Source: Caryophanales bacterium (GTDB taxonomy: Bacteria; Bacillota; Bacilli; Bacillales; Bacillaceae_J). Taken from it: a DNA stretch of 40,326 bases. Positions 33,474 through 40,326 of the stretch are shown here, one piece after another. The translations under genes and the position numbers were made by a program. The stretch is taken from positions 1 through 40,326 of the forward strand of contig DULJ01000078.1 in NCBI GenBank assembly GCA_012840465.1, written 5' to 3'. The notes under the pieces were generated by a model, which was not told the DNA's origin, made no database searches, and worked only from the letters and a program-made list of their open reading frames with translations. The first letter of the stretch is position 1; each line of letters starts with the position of its first letter.

Positions 33474-33538
33474 TAATTGTCTAGCTACAGTGCCCAACGA
33501 CTAGTGGACTTCGCTGAACAGGCACCTCCGCTTTTCTT
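33474..33538 (-). repeat. Short dispersed palindromic repeat replacing the body of purC
   Basis: Minus strand starts AAGAAAAGCGGAGGTGCC at the purB stop codon and ends TGTAGCTAGACAATTATA. The ends match those of the element at 19395-19552 (AGAAAAGCGCAAGCGCC and GGAGCTAGACAATGATA), with internal GTGCC...GGCAC arms. It is the shorter form, lacking the long central hairpin. Confidence 0.75.
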
Positions 33539-34829
33539 ATAGACCTAATCGCTCAAATATCATATCAACATGCTTGAGATGATAGTTATAATCAAAGCAA
33601 TCTTCAATCTCAGCTGGGCTTAGCTTGCTTATAATTTTCTCCTCTGATTCGACTAATGTTCTAAATTGAACTTGTGTTTCCCATGCCTCCATAGCTTTTG
33701 GCTGCACAGTATCATAGGCTTCTTCTCTTGACATCCCTTTATCAATAAGCGCTAATAATACGCGCTGAGAATAGATTAAACCAAATGTTCTTTCCATATT
33801 TCGTTTCATATTTTCTGGGAATACCGTTAAGTTTTTCACGATGTTTGCGAAACGATTTAACATATAGTTCAATGCAATGGTTGCGTCTGGCAAAATTACA
33901 CGTTCAGCTGATGAATGTGAAATATCTCTTTCATGCCATAAAGGTACGTTTTCGTAAGCCGTCATCATATACCCGCGAATCAGCCGGGCAAGTCCTGCCA
34001 TGTTTTCTGAACCAATTGGATTACGTTTATGTGGCATCGCTGAAGAACCTTTTTGACCTTTAGCAAAAAACTCTTCAACCTCTCTTGTTTCACTCTTTTG
34101 TAATCCACGAATTTCAACACCAAATTTTTCAATTGAGGTTGCAATCAACGCTAATGTTGATATGTAATCGGCATGACGATCGCGTTGCAATGTTTGCGTT
34201 GAAATAGGTGAAGCTTTTAGGCCTAAGTTTTCACAAACATATTGTTCTACGAATGGATCGATGTTAGCGTAGGTTCCAACGGCTCCTGAAATCTTCCCTA
34301 CTCGAATGCCGTCAGCTGCATTTTTAAAACGCTCTAAATTACGTTTCATTTCTTCATACCATAGGGCAAGCTTTAAACCGAAAGTAGTTGGTTCTGCATG
34401 GACACCATGTGTACGCCCCATCATGACAGTCCTCTTATGCTCTATTGCTTTTTCTTTTAATATCTGAATAAAATTTTCAATATCTTTTTGAAGAATGTCA
34501 TTGGCTTGTTTCACTACATAAGATAGTGCCGTATCAACTACGTCCGTTGATGTTAAACCGTAGTGAACCCATTTTCTTTCCTCACCTAGCGTTTCGGAAA
34601 CGGCACGTGTAAAAGCAACGACATCATGTCTTGTTTCAAGTTCGATTTCATTAATCCGATCAATGTTGAAAGAAGCATTTTCACGGAGCTTTTTTACATC
34701 CTCTTTCGGTATTTCACCAAGCTCTGCCCAGGCCTCACATGCTAAGATTTCAACTTCAAGCCACGCTTTATACTTATTTTCCTCTGTCCAAATTGCTCCC
34801 ATTTCAGGGCGAGTATAGCGTTCGATCAT
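33537..34829 (-). CDS. purB: Adenylosuccinate lyase
   Basis: 430 residues. Fumarase/aspartase superfamily: signature [43 protein letters not shown]. It acts at the SAICAR-to-AICAR step and in AMP synthesis. ATG 34829 follows GGAGG and overlaps the purK stop by 1 nt; the longer frame to 34853 lies within purK. In Bacillus purC follows, but here only a remnant does. Confidence 0.95.
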   Translation of the reverse strand: MIERYTRPEMGAIWTEENKYKAWLEVEILACEAWAELGEIPKEDVKKLRENASFNIDRINEIELETRHDVVAFTRAVSETLGEERKWVHYGLTSTDVVDTALSYVVKQANDILQKDIENFIQILKEKAIEHKRTVMMGRTHGVHAEPTTFGLKLALWYEEMKRNLERFKNAADGIRVGKISGAVGTYANIDPFVEQYVCENLGLKASPISTQTLQRDRHADYISTLALIATSIEKFGVEIRGLQKSETREVEEFFAKGQKGSSAMPHKRNPIGSENMAGLARLIRGYMMTAYENVPLWHERDISHSSAERVILPDATIALNYMLNRFANIVKNLTVFPENMKRNMERTFGLIYSQRVLLALIDKGMSREEAYDTVQPKAMEAWETQVQFRTLVESEEKIISKLSPAEIEDCFDYNYHLKHVDMIFERLGL

Positions 34830-35974
34830 TAAATACTTCCTCCATGATTCCAAATATTCAAGGCTTCATATTTAGCTAAAGCTTCTTCAATAGTATTTGC
34901 AAGAATATTGAGATGACCCATTTTTCGCTTTACTTTAGCTTCTGCTTTTCCGTATAAATGAAGCTTGCAATCTGAAAACTGATCAATTTTCTCAAGAACA
35001 GGCTGGACATGTTCTCCTAATATATTAACCATTACAACCGGCTTTAATAAATCCGGTTTTCCTAACGGCCAATCACATATCGCACGAATATGCTGCTCAA
35101 ATTGCGATGTCTCACAAGCATTCAGTGTGTAATGTCCTGAATTATGTGGTCTTGGTGCTAATTCATTAATAAAAATCTCGCCATTAGTTGTTAAAAACAT
35201 TTCCACCGCTAAAGTACCAATCATATTGATTGATTTTGCGAGATTAACAGCCTTTTCAGTCGCTTTCGCGGCGATATGTGCGTCTATTCTTGCTGGAACA
35301 ATCGATTGGGAGAGAATGTTCTCAACATGGATGTTTTCAGCTACCGGAAATGTACTAATTTCACCGGATACGCTTCTAGTAACGATAACTGAAATCTCCT
35401 TTTCAAAAGACAGCCATTTTTCCAATACACACTGGCCATGTGAAAGAACCTTTTCAGCATCACTTATATCATTTGTTTCTTTTAAAACAGCTTGACCTTT
35501 TCCGTCATAGCCGCCTCTACATGTCTTTAATACAGCAGGCATTCCCAACTTTTCTAGTCCTGTCTGTAAATCCTCTATATTATTAACAAGAAAATACGGG
35601 GCAACCTCAGCTCCGCTTTCGACGATTGCCTTCTTTTCATTGGCACGATCTTGTGTTATTTTTATCAACTCACTGCCTTGCGGCAAATAAGCATTCTCTT
35701 CAAGCCATCCTAAGACACTATGATCCACATTTTCAAATTCATATGTAATCACATCGCTGACCTCTGCTAATCTCTTAGCTGCATCCAAATCATCATAAGG
35801 GGCTATAATTTCAATATCAGATACTTGCGCACATGGGGAATCTTCTGTTGGTTCCATAACCGCCACCCGATAGCCCATTTCTTTTGCGGCGATCGCCATC
35901 ATTCGACCCAACTGTCCACCACCGATAATTCCAATGGTTTGTCCAGGTATTACTCTTTTAGCCAAGTTGATCAC
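34829..35974 (-). CDS. purK: N5-carboxyaminoimidazole ribonucleotide synthetase
   Basis: 381 residues, ATP-grasp. N-terminal [17 protein letters not shown] loop [16 protein letters not shown]-terminal [18 protein letters not shown]. Carboxylates AIR with ATP and bicarbonate. The GTG start at 35974 overlaps purE by 17 nt with a weak ribosome binding site; a TTG three codons later is an alternative. Confidence 0.95.
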   Translation of the reverse strand: MINLAKRVIPGQTIGIIGGGQLGRMMAIAAKEMGYRVAVMEPTEDSPCAQVSDIEIIAPYDDLDAAKRLAEVSDVITYEFENVDHSVLGWLEENAYLPQGSELIKITQDRANEKKAIVESGAEVAPYFLVNNIEDLQTGLEKLGMPAVLKTCRGGYDGKGQAVLKETNDISDAEKVLSHGQCVLEKWLSFEKEISVIVTRSVSGEISTFPVAENIHVENILSQSIVPARIDAHIAAKATEKAVNLAKSINMIGTLAVEMFLTTNGEIFINELAPRPHNSGHYTLNACETSQFEQHIRAICDWPLGKPDLLKPVVMVNILGEHVQPVLEKIDQFSDCKLHLYGKAEAKVKRKMGHLNILANTIEEALAKYEALNIWNHGGSI

Positions 35975-36449
35975 TACTTTCTAATACAGCATTTCGTGTC
36001 GCAATACGTCGATTTACTAAGCGTTCATCAATTTCAGGAAATTGTGTCCCTAAAATTTGAGCCGCGAGTAAGCCTGCATTCATAGCTCCCGCTTTTCCAA
36101 TTGCTACTGTTGCCACCGGCACGCCACCTGGCATTTGTACAATTGATAGCAATGAATCAAGGCCATTCAATGACTTTGATTGAACCGGAACACCAATAAC
36201 AGGTAATGTCGTTTTTGCTGCAACCATACCCGGTAAATGTGCCGCACCCCCGGCACCAGCGATGATAACTTTAATTCCTCTACCTTTTGCCGCTTCCGCA
36301 TACTCAAACATTAAATCCGGTGTCCGATGGGCGGAAACTACTTTTTTTTCATAAGGAATTTGACATTCATCTAAAATAGCACATGCATGTTCCATTGTCT
36401 GCCAATCAGATGTACTACCCATAATAACCCCAACTAAAGGTTGCTCCAT
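35958..36449 (-). CDS. purE: N5-carboxyaminoimidazole ribonucleotide mutase
   Basis: 163 residues. [19 protein letters not shown] and [15 protein letters not shown] are the PurE active-site blocks. Converts N5-CAIR to CAIR. AGGAGG lies 7 nt before ATG. First gene of the operon, 344 nt after yebG; that gap contains PurBoxes, promoter, riboswitch and terminator. Confidence 0.96.
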   Translation of the reverse strand: MEQPLVGVIMGSTSDWQTMEHACAILDECQIPYEKKVVSAHRTPDLMFEYAEAAKGRGIKVIIAGAGGAAHLPGMVAAKTTLPVIGVPVQSKSLNGLDSLLSIVQMPGGVPVATVAIGKAGAMNAGLLAAQILGTQFPEIDERLVNRRIATRNAVLESSDQLG

Positions 36450-36493
36450 GGAAAAATCCTCCTATATCTCCTAATCAAATTCACATAAATAAA

Positions 36494-36541
36494 GTCCAGA
36501 GCAGATACTTTCATGAATGAGAAAGGAATCCACACCTGGAC
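36494..36541 (-). terminator. Leader terminator of the pur operon riboswitch
   Basis: Minus strand GTCCAG...CTGGAC closes a 48-nt hairpin with further inner pairing (CTTTC...GAAAG) and a U-rich tail CTTTATTTATG. It lies between the aptamer and purE, as expected for the expression platform that stops transcription when guanine is bound. Confidence 0.7.
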
Positions 36542-36614
36542 ATGATTACATAAAGAAATAAAGCGAAATAGCCGTTCATTATGCAAGGGTCGTGTCACTG
36601 ATGAAATATACCTT

Positions 36615-36683
36615 CCCCATAGTCCGATCATTTACGGTAACCGGGTAGAAACTTTCGGGCCTTATTCCCGATGATATATGAGG
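36615..36683 (-). promoter_or_regulatory. Guanine-type purine riboswitch aptamer
   Basis: The minus strand shows P1 CCTCATA / TATGGGG, the P2 arms ATCGGGAATAAGGCCCGA, J2-3 GTTTCTACC, P3 CGGTTACCGTAAATGATCGG and J3-1 ACTATG. The specificity base in GACTATG is C, indicating guanine/hypoxanthine rather than adenine. This is the class found before purE in Bacillus. Confidence 0.95.
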
Positions 36684-36712
36684 CGATGTTGGCTTTTCAT
36701 TTTACCTTCTTA

Positions 36713-36742
36713 ATTTTAACAAGCCATTCTTGAAAATGTCAA
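36713..36742 (-). promoter_or_regulatory. Sigma-A promoter of the pur operon
   Basis: Minus strand TTGACA (36737-36742), 18-nt spacer, TAAAAT (36713-36718). The predicted start near 36706 lies 23 nt before the aptamer. Confidence 0.75.
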
Positions 36743-36744
36743 CA

Positions 36745-36790
36745 AATATCGAACGATATTATTTTGTTAAGATTTTAATGTTCGGCTTTT
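36745..36790. promoter_or_regulatory. Pair of inverted PurBoxes (PurR operator)
   Basis: AAAGCCGAACATT on the minus strand (36777-36789) and AATATCGAACGAT on the plus strand (36746-36758), separated by 18 nt, match the CCGAAC PurBox pattern, the second with one mismatch in the core. They lie directly upstream of the -35 box, as for Bacillus PurR. Confidence 0.8.
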
Positions 36791-36793
36791 ACT

Positions 36794-37009
36794 TTAATTA
36801 TCTACTTGTTTCAATTTTCCTTCAAACACTATTTTTTGCTTATGAACCTTTTGAATGATTGCTTTTCCTTCTTTTACTTCGATAAACACTGGCTCTTCCA
36901 TTCGCCTTATCGGCTGATAGCCCTCTTTCTCCATTCTGTCCAAACAATCGGAAATATTTTCATTATCCTCAACTTCAAACCTTTTCTTTTTTGGAGGTTT
37001 ATCACTCAT
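36794..37009 (-). CDS. yebG: NETI-motif protein (YebG-like)
   Basis: About 71 residues, small, soluble and highly charged. Contains the block IENISDC-like NENISDCLDRMEKEGYQP and RRMEEPVFIE. Start ATG 37009 has AAAGGGAG 9 nt upstream; the longer frame to 37045 runs over the ribosome binding site and a yebE-like remnant. In Bacillus subtilis yebG also lies just upstream of purE. Function unknown. No terminator separates it from the pur promoter. Confidence 0.8.
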   Translation of the reverse strand: MSDKPPKKKRFEVEDNENISDCLDRMEKEGYQPIRRMEEPVFIEVKEGKAIIQKVHKQKIVFEGKLKQVDN

Positions 37010-37026
37010 TGACCTAGTCTCCCTTT

Positions 37027-37116
37027 TCAACCTGATTTCACCCAAAAACCATCATAAATAGTTGTAGGTTCATAGGCAATGATAAATGCTTTGGGATCGA
37101 TTTCTTTAATTAATCC
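37027..37116 (-). pseudogene. C-terminal remnant of a yebE-like (UPF0316/DUF2179) gene
   Basis: The minus frame from 37116 reads LIKEIDPKAFIIAYEP then a GGFWVK-like end (DGFWVKSG) and TGA at 37027-37029. This resembles the C-terminus of the DUF2179 membrane protein YebE, which precedes yebG in Bacillus subtilis. An in-frame TAA lies just before 37116, so only about 29 codons survive. Recognition is from memory of the family pattern and gene order. Confidence 0.5.
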
Positions 37117-37232
37117 TTACCTATCAAATGGTTTGTTTATTCCCCTATTCTACATCATTCGACTATTTATGAAAAGGAACCCTCCTCCTCCTTTCATTGT
37201 AACCGGAAAAGTTCCGTTAATTAATACCAATT

Positions 37233-37250
37233 TGTCATAGATATCTGACA
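37233..37250. other. Imperfect palindrome upstream of the Hsp20 gene
   Basis: TGTCATAGATATCTGACA, with GATATC centre and TGTCA/TGACA arms offset by 2 nt, lies 78 nt before the Hsp20 start. It could be an operator; there is no further support. Confidence 0.25.
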
Positions 37251-37327
37251 TTAGACAATCACCCAAAACCGCAAATGGCATATGATGAACAATAGAATAG
37301 CAAAAGCAGAAAGGGGGCTTACATCCC

Positions 37328-37762
37328 ATGGACCCATTTAAAAATTGGCAGGAATGGCATAAAAATATTGATACATTTTTGGGTGATGGTTTTTTAAGCA
37401 GTTTTGAAAACATCCTTCAATATAATCATTTCCCCCTTGTGAATGTATTTAAAACTGAAAATGAAATAATGGTAATAGCTAACATTCCTGGGTTAAATGA
37501 TATCAATAGCGTCGATGTGTATATTGATTACCAGTCGCTCGAATTAAAAGGTGATATTAATTTACGTTATAAAGGCTATAACTTAGTTCAAGATGAGTTA
37601 TTTAACGGTCATTTTGAACGTAGCATCGAGTTGCCATACCCTGTTAAGGACGATAGAATAGATGCCACTTATCAAAATGGTTTACTAATTATTCATCTTC
37701 ACCGCCTAATACCCGACGATATGCGGCGACAAAAGATTTCTATTAAGAAAATTGAAGAATGA
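37328..37762 (+). CDS. Hsp20/alpha-crystallin family small heat-shock protein
   Basis: 144 residues. The alpha-crystallin domain covers about residues 38-140: FPLVNVFKTENEIMVIANIPG, the YQSLELKGDI strand, FERSIELPYPV and the NGLLIIHLHR end (G-L-I/L signature). It lacks the C-terminal IXI tail of many chaperone members. ATP-independent chaperone activity is the family role; some Bacillus Hsp20-like proteins such as CotM and CotP are spore-coat proteins of this size, so either role is possible. A GGGGG lies about 10 nt before ATG. A strong terminator follows, so it is monocistronic. Confidence 0.8.
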   Translation: MDPFKNWQEWHKNIDTFLGDGFLSSFENILQYNHFPLVNVFKTENEIMVIANIPGLNDINSVDVYIDYQSLELKGDINLRYKGYNLVQDELFNGHFERSIELPYPVKDDRIDATYQNGLLIIHLHRLIPDDMRRQKISIKKIEE

Positions 37763-37768
37763 AAAAAG

Positions 37769-37798
37769 TGTCTGACCATTATGTGTCAGACATTTTTT
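37769..37798 (+). terminator. Rho-independent terminator after the Hsp20 gene
   Basis: TGTCTGAC (37769-37776) pairs with GTCAGACA (37785-37792), loop of 8 nt, followed by TTTTTT; an A run precedes the stem, so it could work in both directions. Confidence 0.85.
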
Positions 37799-37815
37799 GA
37801 CCCATCAAAGGAGTT

Positions 37816-37959
37816 ATTAAGACTAAAGCTTCCCTTTACGACCTGCAACATAATCCTACTTTAAAAGATGAAATGACTTTCTTATTACCAGGAGAAAAGG
37901 AACCAATTGGACTTTCATACTTACAACCAAAAAGGAAAAATGGGTATTTCCCAATTTAG
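37816..37959 (+). pseudogene. Unrecognised ORF remnant (about 47 codons) with no standard start
   Basis: After AAAGGAG the frame runs ATT AAG ACT ... to TAG at 37957-37959, reading KTKASLYDLQHNPTL and LLPGEKEPIGLSYLQPKR. The composition looks coding, but there is no ATG, GTG or TTG near the ribosome binding site, only an ATT. I do not recognise the family. The rest of the 370-nt gap (37763-38132) holds the Hsp20 terminator and a 5S rRNA fragment. Confidence 0.35.
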
Positions 37960-38032
37960 CCGGAATTTTACCGTTTATTTTTCAAGCACAGTAAAATCAA
38001 ATACAAATTTCATCTATTTTTAATGTTTATTT

Positions 38033-38098
38033 GCTTGGCAACGTCCTACTCTCACAGGGGGACAGCCCCAACTACCATTGGCGCTGAAGATCTAAACT
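38033..38098 (-). pseudogene. 5S rRNA gene fragment (3' portion)
   Basis: About 60 nt nearly identical to the 3' half of the 5S gene at 40212-40326, in the same orientation, from GCTTGGCAACG to GCGCTGAAGA. One C of the CCCCC run is missing, one base differs (ATTGG for ATCGG), and similarity fades after 38090. The 5' half is absent. It cannot form a functional 5S rRNA. Confidence 0.9.
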
Positions 38099-38132
38099 AT
38101 TTGCGAACAGCCGATTCATTCTTTGGAAAATT

Positions 38133-38504
38133 CTAAATATCTCTTTGGGCAATTTTGTAATCAATATCTATTGTGCCTCCATTTGGCGTAGGCACTGCCT
38201 TGAACTTATAATCGCTACTAAAGAAGCCAACAGTAGCTGTTATATGTCCCTGTTCTCCTGGAGCCAAAGTTCTGGCTTCCTTTCCATTTATAGTAATTTG
38301 AACACTAACCTTACCATTGTTTTTAACCCAAAAGTTAACATTTGTACCGTTGCTTTTTTTCAAGGTATATGTTGCTTGAAATTCAGTACCGGAATATTTA
38401 CCACTTGCAACCTCCATATCAAATGGTGTGATAAGCCTATCATCGGTCTCATAGTCCGATGTGACATTAGTGTTTGCAAAGGAGAGTGATAGAATTATTG
38501 ACAT
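38133..38504 (-). CDS. Secreted protein of unknown function, 5'-truncated
   Basis: 123 residues. The body looks like a small extracytoplasmic beta-sandwich: GTEFQATYTLKKSNGTNVNF, APGEQGHITATVGFFSSDY, PNGGTIDIDYKIAQRD. The N-terminus MSIILSLSFANT resembles only the last part of a signal peptide, without the usual basic start, and an in-frame TAA five codons upstream prevents extension. No ribosome binding site precedes the ATG. The 5' end overlaps the start of the comP-like gene by 31 nt in the opposite sense, which suggests a recombination junction at about 38490-38505. Probably not expressed as a functional secreted protein. Confidence 0.55.
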   Translation of the reverse strand: MSIILSLSFANTNVTSDYETDDRLITPFDMEVASGKYSGTEFQATYTLKKSNGTNVNFWVKNNGKVSVQITINGKEARTLAPGEQGHITATVGFFSSDYKFKAVPTPNGGTIDIDYKIAQRDI

Positions 38505-40108
38505 TTCTAGTAACTTTTATTATTTGTCTATTTTATTACATTAAAGGATTTGTTAAATATAAAAATACCGATTATAAACCTATTTTCCAACTCATTACCT
38601 TAGGTCTATTAGCATCGTTTGCACCGATGATTATTCTCCAATTTACCCCCATGGTTATCAACTACCAGCCTATTATTAATGGGGATATTGCAGGATTATT
38701 TACCTTTACTTTACCCTTAACACTTTTTTATTTAATTAGCACAGAGGAATTGTTTGATATTGATTTCTTTTTTAGTCGACTAGCTTACTATGCTTTTATT
38801 TCCTTAGGCACAGCAACACTATACTTATGGATTATTTCACTTTTACAACTTCAATTGACTGTATTTAAAATGGCCCAATTATTTATAATATTATATTTTG
38901 TATCTATTTTCATTCTTTATTTGAAAGAAGAATCAGATTATCTGATCCGTCAGAAGTTATTTTTCGAAAGATATAATTATCAGTCTACCTTATATCAATT
39001 TGTAAACTATTTGTCCAATTCAATGAAAAAAACGGAAATTGAAATACATATTTTAAACGAAATTAAATCGGTGTTAAAAGTTAACAGTGCTAATATAGTA
39101 GAATATGACATAAATAAACAACTTTTTTCAGCGGCTGTGCATTCCGATATTAGTTCGTATATTCATGCATTACCTAAACAAAAATTACCGATCGGAGAGT
39201 TAAAATTTATTGGCCAGACCTACATATCCGTTATCGGCGGCAATACCGAAAAATTATATCTTTTATTGTTAACAGGAAAAAGAAATCACACAAAATTTAA
39301 TAAAAATGAACGTGAATGGCTAAAAACTATTTCTTATTTAATTAATTTGTCATTTGAGAATCTTCAGCTAGTAGAAGACCTTATTCAGCAAATAGAATAT
39401 TTGCGATGTAAAAGAACAGCCCCGTCTTGGGTATTGCGTTTACTGTTTAACATTCAAGAACAAGAACGAAAAAGATTTGCTACAGATATACATGACTCTG
39501 CCTTACAAACTCAATTAATTTGGTATCGAAAATTAGAAACGTTCTATGATGAACATAAATTAACTAGCGTTCAGAAAAAAGAATTAGAAGAAATCAAGGA
39601 AGGATTTATGGATGTCATTTTTGAAATACGGCAAACATGCGATGAAATGATGCCCCCATTTCTAAAAGAATTTGGAATTAAAAGGGCTCTCCATGAATTG
39701 GCAAGTAAGGCGCAAATGAGAAATTTATTTTTAGTGGATCTTAATACATCGAAATTACAAGATAATCTAGATAACGAATACATCATATTAATTTATCGAA
39801 TCATTCAAGAACTATTAAATAATGCAGCGAAACACTCCAAAGCGGATCGAATTCAAATTCATTTAGAAAATATCGAAAACACCATTACCCTACATTATAG
39901 TGATAACGGGAAGGGGTTTAATGTAAACGAAGTGAGTGAAAATCATTTTGGTTTGTCAGGTATTTATGAACGGGTAAAAAGTGTTGAAGGACAAATAGTG
40001 CTTGATTCAGGGATTGGACAGGGCGTTGAGGTAAAAGTTGCGATTCCTGTTGAAAGTCTTTTAAGAGAAGAGGTTGGAAAAGATGACAAAGATATTACTA
40101 GTCGATGA
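38474..40108 (+). CDS. comP: ComP-like sensor histidine kinase, N-terminally truncated
   Basis: 544 residues against about 770 for ComP. Roughly five membrane segments remain (about residues 10-150), then a cytoplasmic linker and a HisKA_3/HATPase kinase core: phospho-accepting H340 in RFATDIHDSALQ, the ComP-type LIWYRKLE and CDEMMPPFLKEFG, N-box QELLNNAAKHSK, G1 SDNGKGF and FGLSGIYERVKS. The missing N-terminal part carries the first membrane helices and extracytoplasmic loop used by ComP to detect ComX pheromone. The nearest starts (TTG 38474 or 38498) have poorly spaced ribosome binding sites, and the first codons lie in the neighbouring antisense gene. The 3' end overlaps the comA stub. 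comQ and comX are not present. Confidence 0.8.
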   Translation: MQRRVIELLTFLVTFIICLFYYIKGFVKYKNTDYKPIFQLITLGLLASFAPMIILQFTPMVINYQPIINGDIAGLFTFTLPLTLFYLISTEELFDIDFFFSRLAYYAFISLGTATLYLWIISLLQLQLTVFKMAQLFIILYFVSIFILYLKEESDYLIRQKLFFERYNYQSTLYQFVNYLSNSMKKTEIEIHILNEIKSVLKVNSANIVEYDINKQLFSAAVHSDISSYIHALPKQKLPIGELKFIGQTYISVIGGNTEKLYLLLLTGKRNHTKFNKNEREWLKTISYLINLSFENLQLVEDLIQQIEYLRCKRTAPSWVLRLLFNIQEQERKRFATDIHDSALQTQLIWYRKLETFYDEHKLTSVQKKELEEIKEGFMDVIFEIRQTCDEMMPPFLKEFGIKRALHELASKAQMRNLFLVDLNTSKLQDNLDNEYIILIYRIIQELLNNAAKHSKADRIQIHLENIENTITLHYSDNGKGFNVNEVSENHFGLSGIYERVKSVEGQIVLDSGIGQGVEVKVAIPVESLLREEVGKDDKDITSR

Positions 40109-40121
40109 TCACACATCTGTT
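40083..40121 (+). pseudogene. comA: comA stub (first ~13 codons of the response regulator)
   Basis: ATG at 40083, overlapping the comP 3' end by 26 nt, reads MTKILLVDDHTSV: the receiver-domain start with the acidic pair DD and following His as in ComA/NarL-type regulators. After that the frame loses similarity, enters the rRNA terminator and runs antisense through the 5S gene. No phospho-acceptor aspartate or HTH remains. Confidence 0.75.
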
Positions 40122-40177
40122 CAAAAATCTGTATCAAAAAAGGTATTCCACCAAGAGCCATTCTCTTGTCTTATTAC

Positions 40178-40207
40178 AAAAAGAGTAGCATCTCTGCTAC
40201 TCTTTTT
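40178..40207 (-). terminator. Terminator of the rRNA operon
   Basis: Minus strand: AAAAAGAGTAGCA pairs with TGCTACTCTTTTT (13 bp, 4-nt loop) just 4 nt past the 5S 3' end, ending in a U run. Confidence 0.9.
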
Positions 40208-40211
40208 GTTT

Positions 40212-40326
<115 letters not shown>

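Larger units (their letters stand above)
37010..37327. other. Intergenic interval between yebG and the Hsp20 gene (318 nt)
   Basis: It holds the yebE-like remnant next to yebG and an imperfect palindrome at 37233-37250. I see no convincing promoter for either flanking gene and no RNA gene. Confidence 0.5.

Noticed and set aside
36434-36631. 65-codon ORF in the pur leader
   Set aside because: It lies across the riboswitch and terminator; the RNA structure explains the sequence.
37150-37413. 87-codon minus-strand ORF opposite the Hsp20 start
   Set aside because: No ribosome binding site, overlaps the better-supported Hsp20 gene, cysteine-rich low-complexity composition and no recognisable family.

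Overview
The window is chromosomal DNA from a low-GC, endospore-forming-type Firmicute of the family Bacillaceae. The evidence is gene order: pcrB-pcrA-ligA-camS-gatCAB, yerA-yerB-yerC and a purEKB...SQLFMNHD operon follow the Bacillus subtilis arrangement, seen here on the minus strand. Ribosome binding sites are strong AGGAGG types. I cannot name genus or species from sequence alone.

Layout. Positions 1-226 hold a palindromic, RNA-like repeat element. Positions 227-10424 are an accessory island for uptake and breakdown of small di- or tricarboxylic acids. It encodes a metallo-beta-lactamase-fold hydrolase, a lone class I fumarase-type alpha subunit, a hotdog thioesterase, an MmgE/PrpD protein, a DASS (SLC13) carrier, a CitE-like CoA-ester lyase, a GntR/FCD regulator and a TRAP transporter (dctQM plus a divergent dctP). 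Four copies of an ATTGGATACAAT-like palindrome lie just downstream of three candidate promoters and look like the operators of the GntR protein. The island sits directly downstream of gatB. From 10474 to 24192 there are housekeeping genes: gatCAB (tRNA amidation), camS, ligA, pcrA, pcrB, yerC, yerB, yerA and a small DUF2892 protein. Palindromic repeats are wedged between pcrB and pcrA and between pcrA and ligA.

Positions 24244-36790 are the de novo purine operon with its PurBox operators, sigma-A promoter, guanine-type riboswitch and leader terminator. Two lesions stand out. purC is reduced to its last 22 codons, with a dispersed repeat in its place. purF appears to carry a one-base deletion in its propeptide, so its only usable start would yield a protein without the catalytic N-terminal cysteine. 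As read, this operon could not complete IMP synthesis unless purC lies elsewhere and the purF lesion is a sequencing error.

The right end (about 37.0-40.3 kb) is a rearrangement scar field: the last codons of a yebE-like gene, a small heat-shock protein, an unrecognised ORF remnant, a 66-nt 5S rRNA fragment, a secreted protein missing its signal peptide start, a ComP quorum-sensing kinase missing its N-terminal sensor half, a comA stub of about 13 codons, then the terminator and 5S gene of an rRNA operon entering from the right. No CRISPR array, transposase, phage gene or tRNA was seen.
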